This document shows, one piece after another, positions 26,642-34,096 of a stretch of DNA of 64,000 bases. The stretch's first letter is position 1, and every line of letters begins with the position of its first letter. The notes below the pieces were generated by a model. That model made no database searches. It was not told the DNA's origin and saw only the letters and a program-made list of their open reading frames with translations. The position numbers were made by a program, and so were the translations under genes. This DNA comes from Clostridium nigeriense (lineage in GTDB: Bacteria > Bacillota > Clostridia > Clostridiales > Clostridiaceae), in the NCBI RefSeq assembly GCF_900086595.1, contig NZ_LT575472.1, positions 2,553,685 to 2,617,684 of the forward strand, in the 5' to 3' direction.

Positions 26642-26679
26642 AAAAACTGCAATAAAGTGAAGCCTTTATTGCAGTTTTT
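26642..26679 (-). terminator. Terminator of hflX
   Basis: Perfect 16-bp stem AAAAACTGCAATAAAG/CTTTATTGCAGTTTTT with a 6-base loop, 13 bases past the hflX stop. Confidence 0.85.
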
Positions 26680-26692
26680 CATTTTATAAAAC

Positions 26693-28489
26693 TTAAACAG
26701 ATATATTAGTAACAAATTCTTTAGACTTATTGTATATTTCATCATCAACTTCTACTAACATATAAGTTCCGTTATCTTTATAATCTTCCTCTAATACCCT
26801 TCCATTTCTATGAAGATATGAATTCATGTCACTTCTATCATAAGGTATTAGATATTCACATTTTTTCATTTTATAAGGTAGTTTTTCTTCTATTAAATCT
26901 AATAATCCATCTAAATTATTACCTTCCTTAGCTGATATTTCTATTACTAAATAATCAGCACAAGCTTCCCTTAAGTTTTCTAGATTTTCCTCACTAGCCT
27001 TATCTATTTTGTTTAATACTAAAATCGTATCCTTATCTTTTGCCCCAAGCTCCTGGAGTACTTCCTCTACTGCATTTATTTGATCTAATGCATAGTTACT
27101 AGATGCATCTACCACATGACATAGAAGATCTGAATAAATAACCTCTTCTAACGTTGATTTAAATGCTTCAACTAAATCGTGAGGAAGCTTTCTTACGAAT
27201 CCAACGGTATCTGTTATAGTTACTACACCTTTATTTTTAAGTACAATGGATCTTGTTGTTATATCTAAAGTGGCAAAGAGCATATCTGCTTCAAAAACTT
27301 TTTCTTTCCCTTGTACTTCCTTTTGAGCTGCTAAATCACATAACTTGTTTCTAAGAGTTGACTTACCTGCATTAGTATATCCTACTAAAGAAACCTTTGG
27401 AATACTCTCCTTATTTCTTTTTTCTCTTTGAACTTCTCTATTCTTCTTAATTTTTTTAAGTTCATCATTTAAATCATAAATAGTTTCTTTTATATGTCTT
27501 CTATCAGTTTCTAGTTTCTTTTCTCCAGGTCCCCTTGTTCCAATTCCGCCACCTGTTCTTGAAAGAACTGTACCAAGACCTTGAAGTCTACTCATTCTAT
27601 ATTTTAATTGAGCAAGCTCTACTTGAATTTTAGATTCTTTACTTCTAGCTCTCCTAGCAAATATCTCTAGGATTAATGTTGTTCTATCTATTACTTTAGC
27701 TCCAAGGGCTGCTTCTAAATTTCTTACTTGTGAACCGGAAAGCTCATCATCAAAAATAATTAAGTTTGCATGTCTGTTCTGTCTTAAAGAAGCAATTTCT
27801 AAAACTTTTCCTTTTCCTATATAAAAAGCTGGATCTACCTTGCTTCTACTTTGATAAACTAAATCTAAAACTGGTATATCACATGCTTTAGTTAATTCTC
27901 TAAGCTCATCTAAGCTTTCTTTTGTATCTGACCCTACTAAAATAGCTTTTTCTCCCTGCTCTTCTGTAACCTCTCCTTCTTTAATTAAGCCTTCTATATA
28001 GTGTATTTTATCTAATATATTAATTGAAAGTAATTTATCTAAAGAAAGATTTAAGTATTCTTCATAATCTAACAAATCATCATTAATTGTAATCATTGCT
28101 AATGAATAATCAGTTATATTTCCGTTATATACGCCTATAGCTACGATAGCATCTAGCTTTAATTTTAATAAAGCTGACATATCTAAGGCCGAAAGATTAG
28201 AAAATCCATTTGGATGTGTATGAACGACCCTTACTCCTGATAGTCTTTTTTCTCTTATATCTATCATTCCAATTTCCACTGATGTAGAATCACCAATAGT
28301 AACGGAAACTACTTTTCCTCTTCTATCTATAGCTACACTTATTTCTCTTTCTATTGTAGAAGATAGTCTTGAAATAATGTTTATTATTTCCTCACTACAC
28401 ACTTCATCTTTAAGAACTTTTATTCTATAAATATTTTCTAGTTCCTCAATATACGCCTTTTTTACTCCATCTATATTTCCAAATATCAT
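26693..28489 (-). CDS. hflX: HflX ribosome-associated GTPase with an extra JAMM-like N-terminal domain
   Basis: 598 residues, against about 420-440 for ordinary HflX. The usual HflX starts near residue 180 (ILVGSDTKES...) with the N-terminal subdomain, a coiled middle, then the G domain: G1 GYTNAGKST, G2/G3 DTVGFVRKLP, G4 NKID, G5 SAKEG. HflX splits stalled or hibernating 70S ribosomes. The additional first ~160 residues contain HTHPNGFSNLSALD (His90, His92, Ser100, Asp103), exactly the HxHP-x6-SxxD spacing of JAMM/RadC metal sites, and an upstream acidic strand (EREISVAID) that could supply the Glu. Promoter at 28543-28571, single gene. Confidence 0.9.
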   Translation of the reverse strand: MIFGNIDGVKKAYIEELENIYRIKVLKDEVCSEEIINIISRLSSTIEREISVAIDRRGKVVSVTIGDSTSVEIGMIDIREKRLSGVRVVHTHPNGFSNLSALDMSALLKLKLDAIVAIGVYNGNITDYSLAMITINDDLLDYEEYLNLSLDKLLSINILDKIHYIEGLIKEGEVTEEQGEKAILVGSDTKESLDELRELTKACDIPVLDLVYQSRSKVDPAFYIGKGKVLEIASLRQNRHANLIIFDDELSGSQVRNLEAALGAKVIDRTTLILEIFARRARSKESKIQVELAQLKYRMSRLQGLGTVLSRTGGGIGTRGPGEKKLETDRRHIKETIYDLNDELKKIKKNREVQREKRNKESIPKVSLVGYTNAGKSTLRNKLCDLAAQKEVQGKEKVFEADMLFATLDITTRSIVLKNKGVVTITDTVGFVRKLPHDLVEAFKSTLEEVIYSDLLCHVVDASSNYALDQINAVEEVLQELGAKDKDTILVLNKIDKASEENLENLREACADYLVIEISAKEGNNLDGLLDLIEEKLPYKMKKCEYLIPYDRSDMNSYLHRNGRVLEEDYKDNGTYMLVEVDDEIYNKSKEFVTNISV

Positions 28490-28542
28490 TAAATATCACC
28501 CTACTTTATTATATTAACTATATAGCCTATTACTTTCTATTA

Positions 28543-28571
28543 ATTATGTTTATATTATAAGTTATTGTCAA
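28543..28571 (-). promoter_or_regulatory. Promoter of hflX
   Basis: Perfect TTGACA, 17-base spacer, CATAAT on the minus strand. Confidence 0.75.
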
Positions 28572-28590
28572 GTATTTATGCCATAATAAC

Positions 28591-29757
28591 TTAGCTTGAT
28601 AAGTTAAAAATAGAATCATCTTCATTAAAAGTATTCACATTATACAATAAAAGAACCTCTTCTATATTATTATTTTTAATAAAATCCCTAAGGGAATCTG
28701 TATAGTATCTCAAATCTATAAGATATATTTTCCCATAATTTTCTGATAAAAATGGAACAAAATTATTAGCATATGAGTCTTTTATTATTAATATTTTTTT
28801 ATCAACATTTTTATCATTTTCTATCTCTATAAGTGGATAGTTTCCATCAAGAAAAACTTGATACTTGTCTTTACTTTCAAGCTTTTTACTACTAAATAGG
28901 CTAGTCTCCTTTTTTTGCTCTGTTACATAATTAACTATTACATTTAAGTTGTTTGGAATGTATAATTTAAGTTCATCTTTATTTAAACCAAATAAACCAA
29001 TCTTCGAAGACAAACTTCCATAGAAATCATTAGAAGCTACAATTTGTTCAAAATCTTCTTTTTTCTTAGCTTCTATTCCTACAGATTTACAAAAAGCATC
29101 ATAAGCAATATATGCCCCATCAGTAGTCCAATGATGGTCAGTCTTATAATAAATATAATCACTTTTATACTTTTTTAATTCATCATAAACTTCAATAAAT
29201 TCAATGTCATCTATTAGATTTTCTTCTACCTTTTTTATATATTCTATCTCATCATCTACAGGAGCATCTTTAGGTAATTTATCATTAATAATACTTGTTG
29301 CCGTAGGTGCCAATATAAACTTAACATTTAAATCATTATTTTGCTTCTTAAATTCATTAATAACATCTACTTTATTAAGTAAATCATCCTTTGATTTTAT
29401 TTTAAAGTCTTCATATAATTGATTGTCTTTACCTATATAAACATCATTTATTTTATTCTTTCCTAATATTATGTCTACTCTTGATTTAAGTGAAATAAAT
29501 TTTTCTCTACTAAAGAATTGATCTGATACATAGCTATTAAATTTTTCCACATAATTTTCAGATGTAATTTTAGGCTTATTTTGCAAGTTTCTATTTTCAA
29601 TTTCTGAAAATTCTTTATCATCCGTTATAATATTAGCTATGACAAAAATAAATAGCATTAGTATAAAAATTAAAGATATACTTATAAAATATGTTTTATT
29701 AAATTTTTTAATTTTTTTCTCAATTATTGAGTTTCTATATTTATTATTACTTTTCAT
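28591..29757 (-). CDS. DHHW-family (AlgX/AlgJ-like) cell-surface acyltransfer protein
   Basis: 388 residues from ATG 29757 (AGGTGA ribosome site; ATG 29763 is too close to it). One N-terminal membrane segment (~18-40) and a large extracytoplasmic domain with the DHHW signature YYKTDHHWTTDGAY (~205-218), part of the SGNH-like catalytic site in AlgX/AlgJ, and an IIKDSYANNF segment that supplies the Ser block. Last gene of a four-gene set with an MBOAT protein, the usual partner that delivers acyl groups across the membrane. Probable role: O-acetylating a surface polymer. Confidence 0.85.
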   Translation of the reverse strand: MKSNNKYRNSIIEKKIKKFNKTYFISISLIFILMLFIFVIANIITDDKEFSEIENRNLQNKPKITSENYVEKFNSYVSDQFFSREKFISLKSRVDIILGKNKINDVYIGKDNQLYEDFKIKSKDDLLNKVDVINEFKKQNNDLNVKFILAPTATSIINDKLPKDAPVDDEIEYIKKVEENLIDDIEFIEVYDELKKYKSDYIYYKTDHHWTTDGAYIAYDAFCKSVGIEAKKKEDFEQIVASNDFYGSLSSKIGLFGLNKDELKLYIPNNLNVIVNYVTEQKKETSLFSSKKLESKDKYQVFLDGNYPLIEIENDKNVDKKILIIKDSYANNFVPFLSENYGKIYLIDLRYYTDSLRDFIKNNNIEEVLLLYNVNTFNEDDSIFNLSS

Positions 29758-29773
29758 ATACATTCACCTGTTT

Positions 29774-31177
29774 CTAGAATCTAAAATATAAGAATGGATT
29801 ATAACTTTCAGAAACTAAATATGATATACTTATTATAAAAATTATAAATTTTATAAATAATATTAAAGTTAGGTCCTTCAGCTTAAAAAATTTTTTCATT
29901 TTTTCTAATGTATTATCAAAAAATCCTGTTGCCAGCATAATGGAAATTATAATCAATATAATATTAGTTCTTAATAAATACATTCCTAAATTATCAACAT
30001 TAATACTTCCAAATCCAAACATTACTTTTATGTAATCTATAGCTACACTAATGTTTTCAAAATCAAAAAACACCCATCCTATTACAACAATTAGCATGGT
30101 ATATAAATTACATATCCTTCCTGGCAACCTTTTTAATAGCTTTTTAAAGAATGTTTTTTCTAAATACAATACACTACCAAAATAGAGTCCCCATACAATG
30201 AAATTCCAACTTGCACCATGCCATAATCCAGTTGTAAACCATACTATAATTATATTTCTTAATTGTATTAACTCTCCTCTTCTATTTCCTCCTAAAGGAA
30301 TATATAAATATTCCTTGAACCAACTTCCAAGAGATATGTGCCATCTTCTCCAAAATTCAGTAATACTTTTTGATATGTAAGGTAAATTAAAGTTTTCTAA
30401 AAAATCAAAACCAAACATTTTCCCTAATCCAATAGCCATATCAGAGTACCCGCTAAAGTCAAAATATATTTGCAAAGTAAATGCTATTATACCTATCCAT
30501 GCTGACAATAATGATAAATTACTTTGATTAACCAACTTAACTTCACTCCATATAATTCCTAAGTTATTAGCTATTATTACTTTTTTTCCTAGGCCTATTA
30601 TAAATCTTTCAACACCTTGTCCAAATTTAATTAAAGTTATTTTTCTGTTATCTATCTGCTTTTCTATATCAGAGTACACTACAATAGGACCAGCTACTAA
30701 CTGTGGAAACATAAGTACATACAAGGAAAATTTTATTATATTTCTTTGTGGAATTATCTTTCCTCTATAAACATCTACTATATAAGAAATTAATTGGAAA
30801 GTATAAAATGATATACCTAAAGGTAATGATATTTCCTTAACTCTTAAATTAGAATTAAAAATTATATTTATATTATCTATTAAAAATGAATAATATTTAA
30901 AAAATATTAAAATTCCTATATTGAATAATACTATTGTAAAAAGTATCATATTTTTCTTTTCTTTATCATTTCTATTATTATACATTAATATAGATAATAT
31001 ATAATTTATCATCATACTTATAATTATTAATAAAATATATTTTGGCTCACCTAATGTATAAAATAAAACACTGAAACCTAATAAAATTATATTTTTATAT
31101 TTAAAAGGTGATATATGATAAAATACTAATACTATTGGTAAGAATACAAAAATAAAAGCTAAACTACTAAATACCAT
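29774..31177 (-). CDS. MBOAT-family O-acyltransferase (AlgI/PatA-like)
   Basis: 467 residues, about 11 membrane segments. The hallmark FWRRWHISLGSWFKEYLYIPLGG and the catalytic-histidine motif TGLWHGASWNFIVWG are both present. MBOAT proteins of this group take acetyl from cytoplasmic acetyl-CoA and pass it to outer-face acyltransferases. The DHHW gene follows by 16 bases and the DUF4358 and SGNH genes precede it. Acceptor (teichoic acid, peptidoglycan or exopolysaccharide) not shown by sequence. Confidence 0.92.
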   Translation of the reverse strand: MVFSSLAFIFVFLPIVLVFYHISPFKYKNIILLGFSVLFYTLGEPKYILLIIISMMINYILSILMYNNRNDKEKKNMILFTIVLFNIGILIFFKYYSFLIDNINIIFNSNLRVKEISLPLGISFYTFQLISYIVDVYRGKIIPQRNIIKFSLYVLMFPQLVAGPIVVYSDIEKQIDNRKITLIKFGQGVERFIIGLGKKVIIANNLGIIWSEVKLVNQSNLSLLSAWIGIIAFTLQIYFDFSGYSDMAIGLGKMFGFDFLENFNLPYISKSITEFWRRWHISLGSWFKEYLYIPLGGNRRGELIQLRNIIIVWFTTGLWHGASWNFIVWGLYFGSVLYLEKTFFKKLLKRLPGRICNLYTMLIVVIGWVFFDFENISVAIDYIKVMFGFGSINVDNLGMYLLRTNIILIIISIMLATGFFDNTLEKMKKFFKLKDLTLILFIKFIIFIISISYLVSESYNPFLYFRF

Positions 31178-31200
31178 ATTTACTACCTCATTCTTTTACA

Positions 31201-31677
31201 CTATCTAAAATTTTCATTTATTATTTTTTCTATTTTTTTGTTATCTTCCTCAACAATCAATATTAAGTTACAACCCTTAACTTCAAAAATACTCTTATCT
31301 AAAAGTGAATATGCATCTGCATTATAATCTTTAAAACTATTTTTTTTATTTTCTAAAACATTTTCGATATTTTTCTTATTATTATTTAATGAAGTTTCAT
31401 TTTTAAATTCAATTACTAAGACTTCTTTGGGATTCATATTATTTTTTGTTTTAAAAAATAGAAACTCATTTATATCATTTTTAGATATACCATATATCTT
31501 TCTAATATCCTCTAGAGTTCCTTCATTAAGATCTTCATCTAAGCTTTGTCTAATACTCTCTCTTAGGCTTGTCATATTTAATTCTTTTACCTTTAAAAAA
31601 GGATATGCTAGTATAAAAAATAGCATTACTAAAATAATTTCTATAATGTATATCTTAAAATATTTTCCCCTAATCAT
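31201..31677 (-). CDS. DUF4358-type membrane-anchored protein
   Basis: 158 residues: one N-terminal membrane segment (~8-26) then an extracytoplasmic alpha/beta domain. The pattern YGISKNDINEF...MNPKEVLVIEFKN...KKNSFKDYNADAYSLLDKSIFEVKGCNLILIV fits DUF4358, a family usually found beside MBOAT and DHHW genes. No catalytic residues evident; likely an accessory factor. 5 bases after the SGNH gene stop region and 23 before MBOAT. Confidence 0.75.
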   Translation of the reverse strand: MIRGKYFKIYIIEIILVMLFFILAYPFLKVKELNMTSLRESIRQSLDEDLNEGTLEDIRKIYGISKNDINEFLFFKTKNNMNPKEVLVIEFKNETSLNNNKKNIENVLENKKNSFKDYNADAYSLLDKSIFEVKGCNLILIVEEDNKKIEKIINENFR

Positions 31678-31682
31678 TTATA

Positions 31683-32462
31683 TTATGCTCCTTTTAAAAT
31701 GCCTTCTTTTAATGTTTCTAACCATATACTATAGAACTCGTACTTAAAATGAATTCCATCGCCTTCATACAAATCACTTCTATCAATAATTTTTGAATTT
31801 ATATCAATATACATTACGCCGGTTTCATTACAAACTTCTTGAATGATGCCCCTAAACATTGAGATATTTTTATTTGTTAATCTATAATTTGTATTTATAG
31901 CTTCATCAGTTACATTAGTTGGTGAAATTATATATATTTTTGTATTTGGCAAATCCTGTTTTACTTTATTTATTAAGTCTATATATATTTTTTTAAAATT
32001 GCTTGGTGTAAGTAATTCATTTAGACTATCAAACTCAATGACATCATTCATTCCATAAAACAACACTAAATTATCAGGGTTTACTTGTTTTACTTTTTCT
32101 ATTTTATTAAAAGCATCCTTTACATTATCACCCTTATCAGCCATAACATTATATTCATTAACAAATTGGTAATCAATTAATCCTTCAGTTATTGAGTCCC
32201 CTAAAAACATAGTATCCTTATAAAATTGAAAAAAACTTACATCCTTATAGTCTTCAATACTACTTTTAGTTTCATTTTTCTTTTCTTCTTCTTCGATTTT
32301 ATTTTTAATTTTAACTAACTCTTTTTCCTCATCTTTTTTCAAACGTATTATTGCTTCATTAATATTTTTAGGATCATTTAACAATTTAGAGCTAAAAAAA
32401 ATACCTCTTATCCCTGCGTACATTAAAACTATCCCTACTAAAATTAATAACCATCTTTTCAT
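31683..32462 (-). CDS. SGNH/GDSL-type membrane-anchored esterase or acyltransferase
   Basis: 259 residues from ATG 32462 (GAGGTG 8 bases upstream; the frame extends to GTG 32471). One N-terminal membrane segment, a lysine/glutamate-rich linker (~45-70, probably coiled coil), then an SGNH domain with the nucleophile block FLGDSITEG, the Asn in YGMNDV and the catalytic DGIHF. First gene of the acylation locus; may transfer or remove O-acetyl groups outside the cell. Confidence 0.87.
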   Translation of the reverse strand: MKRWLLILVGIVLMYAGIRGIFFSSKLLNDPKNINEAIIRLKKDEEKELVKIKNKIEEEEKKNETKSSIEDYKDVSFFQFYKDTMFLGDSITEGLIDYQFVNEYNVMADKGDNVKDAFNKIEKVKQVNPDNLVLFYGMNDVIEFDSLNELLTPSNFKKIYIDLINKVKQDLPNTKIYIISPTNVTDEAINTNYRLTNKNISMFRGIIQEVCNETGVMYIDINSKIIDRSDLYEGDGIHFKYEFYSIWLETLKEGILKGA

Positions 32463-32602
32463 TAGTAGCACCTCTTATATAATTTTCTATTTAAAATTAT
32501 AATCCCATTTCATATTGATAAGTTACAAAATTATTACACATTAAATACATAATTATTACTTTTATATATTAGTTTATGTTCTTTTACATATTTAAAATAA
32601 AG

Positions 32603-32631
32603 TTGCAAATATTATAAAAAATATGTACTAT
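32603..32631 (+). promoter_or_regulatory. Promoter of hpt
   Basis: TTGCAA, 17-base spacer, TACTAT, about 50 bases upstream of the AGGAGG ribosome site. Confidence 0.5.
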
Positions 32632-32688
32632 TAAATATAATATAAAGTTTATTAAGGTCTATATTTTTATTTAGGAGGATTCATTTAA

Positions 32689-33222
32689 ATGGAAGATAAA
32701 AAAAGAAATATTCTTTTTACAGAAGAACAAATTAAAAATAGGATAAAGGATCTTGGTAAAGTAATTACTGAAGATTATAAAGATAAAAAACTTTATGTTC
32801 TACCTTTACTTAGAGGAAGCTTTATTTTTGGAGCTGATATATTTAGAGCTATAGATTGTAAAGCCAAAGTTGGATTTATGACAACTTCAAGCTATGGTCA
32901 TGGAGAAGAAAGTACTGGGGAAGTTAAAGTAGTTAACGATATTCCTGATAATATTGAAGGATGGGATGTTCTTATAGTGGATGATATAATTGATACTGGA
33001 TATACAATGGAATTCGTTATTAATTATGTAAAAAAACGTGGTGCTAAATCTGTAAAGACTTGCACATTATTAGATAAACCTTCTAGAAGAAAGGTAGATT
33101 TAAAGCCAGATTATTGTTGTTTTGAAATTGAAGATTTATTTGTAGTAGGATATGGTCTTGACTATGAAAGCTTTTATAGAAATGTTCCCTATGTTTTTAA
33201 TTGGGAAAACAATGATAATTAA
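32689..33222 (+). CDS. hpt: Hypoxanthine phosphoribosyltransferase
   Basis: 177 residues. The PRPP-binding loop VLIVDDIIDTGYT (~98-110) and the PLLRGSFIFGADI segment identify a purine phosphoribosyltransferase of the Hpt type. Converts hypoxanthine or guanine and PRPP to IMP or GMP. ATG 32689 has AGGAGG upstream; single gene with its own terminator. Confidence 0.93.
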   Translation: MEDKKRNILFTEEQIKNRIKDLGKVITEDYKDKKLYVLPLLRGSFIFGADIFRAIDCKAKVGFMTTSSYGHGEESTGEVKVVNDIPDNIEGWDVLIVDDIIDTGYTMEFVINYVKKRGAKSVKTCTLLDKPSRRKVDLKPDYCCFEIEDLFVVGYGLDYESFYRNVPYVFNWENNDN

Positions 33223-33278
33223 CATTTAATAATTAGAAATTAATACTGTAATTTATATAAATTGCTTTAAAGAATTTT

Positions 33279-33300
33279 AAAACTCCCTTTCGGGAGTTTT
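33279..33300 (+). terminator. Terminator of hpt
   Basis: AAAACTCCC/GGGAGTTTT around TTTC, with TTCC/TTTA tail. Confidence 0.8.
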
Positions 33301-33332
33301 TCCTTTATTCTTCATTTTTAATCCTTTAAATT

Positions 33333-33989
33333 TCATTGCTTATTAAGTTCTATAGCAGTGTTCGGTATTTTTCCAACTATAATAGTTTCTGAAATTGGAA
33401 TCTGAGAAACTATTTCTACATCTTTACTGTTTAAAGGGACTATTATTTTCATCTTCATATTTACATTAAGATATATTTTATGTCTTGTTTGATTAATTCC
33501 AGCACTTTCAAATACAGATTCATAACTACTTGTAATGTTTCCAACTTGTGTCATTTTAATATTAATCTTTGGTCCTAAGTTATAAAATACAAAATTTTTA
33601 GTCATATAACCTAATGGCACCTTTAACCCAACTGCTTCTAAATCACTTATTTTATTATTTGAAGCCAAAATTAATTTTGATGCTAGATAATTAAGTTTAA
33701 CAGTATCTGCCCTAAGCATAGTAATATTTCCTTCATTATCTTTTTCCGTAACTATAATATCATTATAATTGAAATCTTTTGAATAAATATCTAAAGCAGT
33801 TTCATTAATTATAGTTGTAGCTTCTCTTCTTAGGCTTTCTTCTCCTATAGATAATACAGCTGGTAAAATATTTTTATTAAAAAAGTACAGAATAGAATTA
33901 AATAATACAAAAATGGCAATAATAACCATTATAATCTTAGGGTGTTTTAATTGAAATCGTATTTTGGATTTTTTTGTATAATACTTCAT
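33333..33989 (-). CDS. yunB: Sporulation protein YunB
   Basis: 218 residues from ATG 33989. One N-terminal membrane segment (~20-38), then an extracytoplasmic domain. Features of YunB: NKNILPAVLSIGEESLRREATTIINETA, ADTVKLNYLASKL, GPKINIKMTQVGNI and GINQTRHKIYL. In Bacillus it is a sigma-E-dependent protein needed for normal spore formation; its biochemical role is unknown. Divergent from the PBP gene. Supports a spore-forming host. Confidence 0.88.
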   Translation of the reverse strand: MKYYTKKSKIRFQLKHPKIIMVIIAIFVLFNSILYFFNKNILPAVLSIGEESLRREATTIINETALDIYSKDFNYNDIIVTEKDNEGNITMLRADTVKLNYLASKLILASNNKISDLEAVGLKVPLGYMTKNFVFYNLGPKINIKMTQVGNITSSYESVFESAGINQTRHKIYLNVNMKMKIIVPLNSKDVEIVSQIPISETIIVGKIPNTAIELNKQ

Positions 33990-34011
33990 GGGCACCTTCT
34001 AGAGTTATTAT

Positions 34012-34039
34012 TTTACTCTTTATATAAATATGCTATAAT
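34012..34039 (+). promoter_or_regulatory. Promoter of the class A PBP gene
   Basis: TTTACT, 16-base spacer with TGC extension, perfect TATAAT. Confidence 0.7.
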
Positions 34040-34096
34040 ATACTATATTATTTATTCTACACCATTAAATAATTATAAATTATAAGGGAGGAACAA

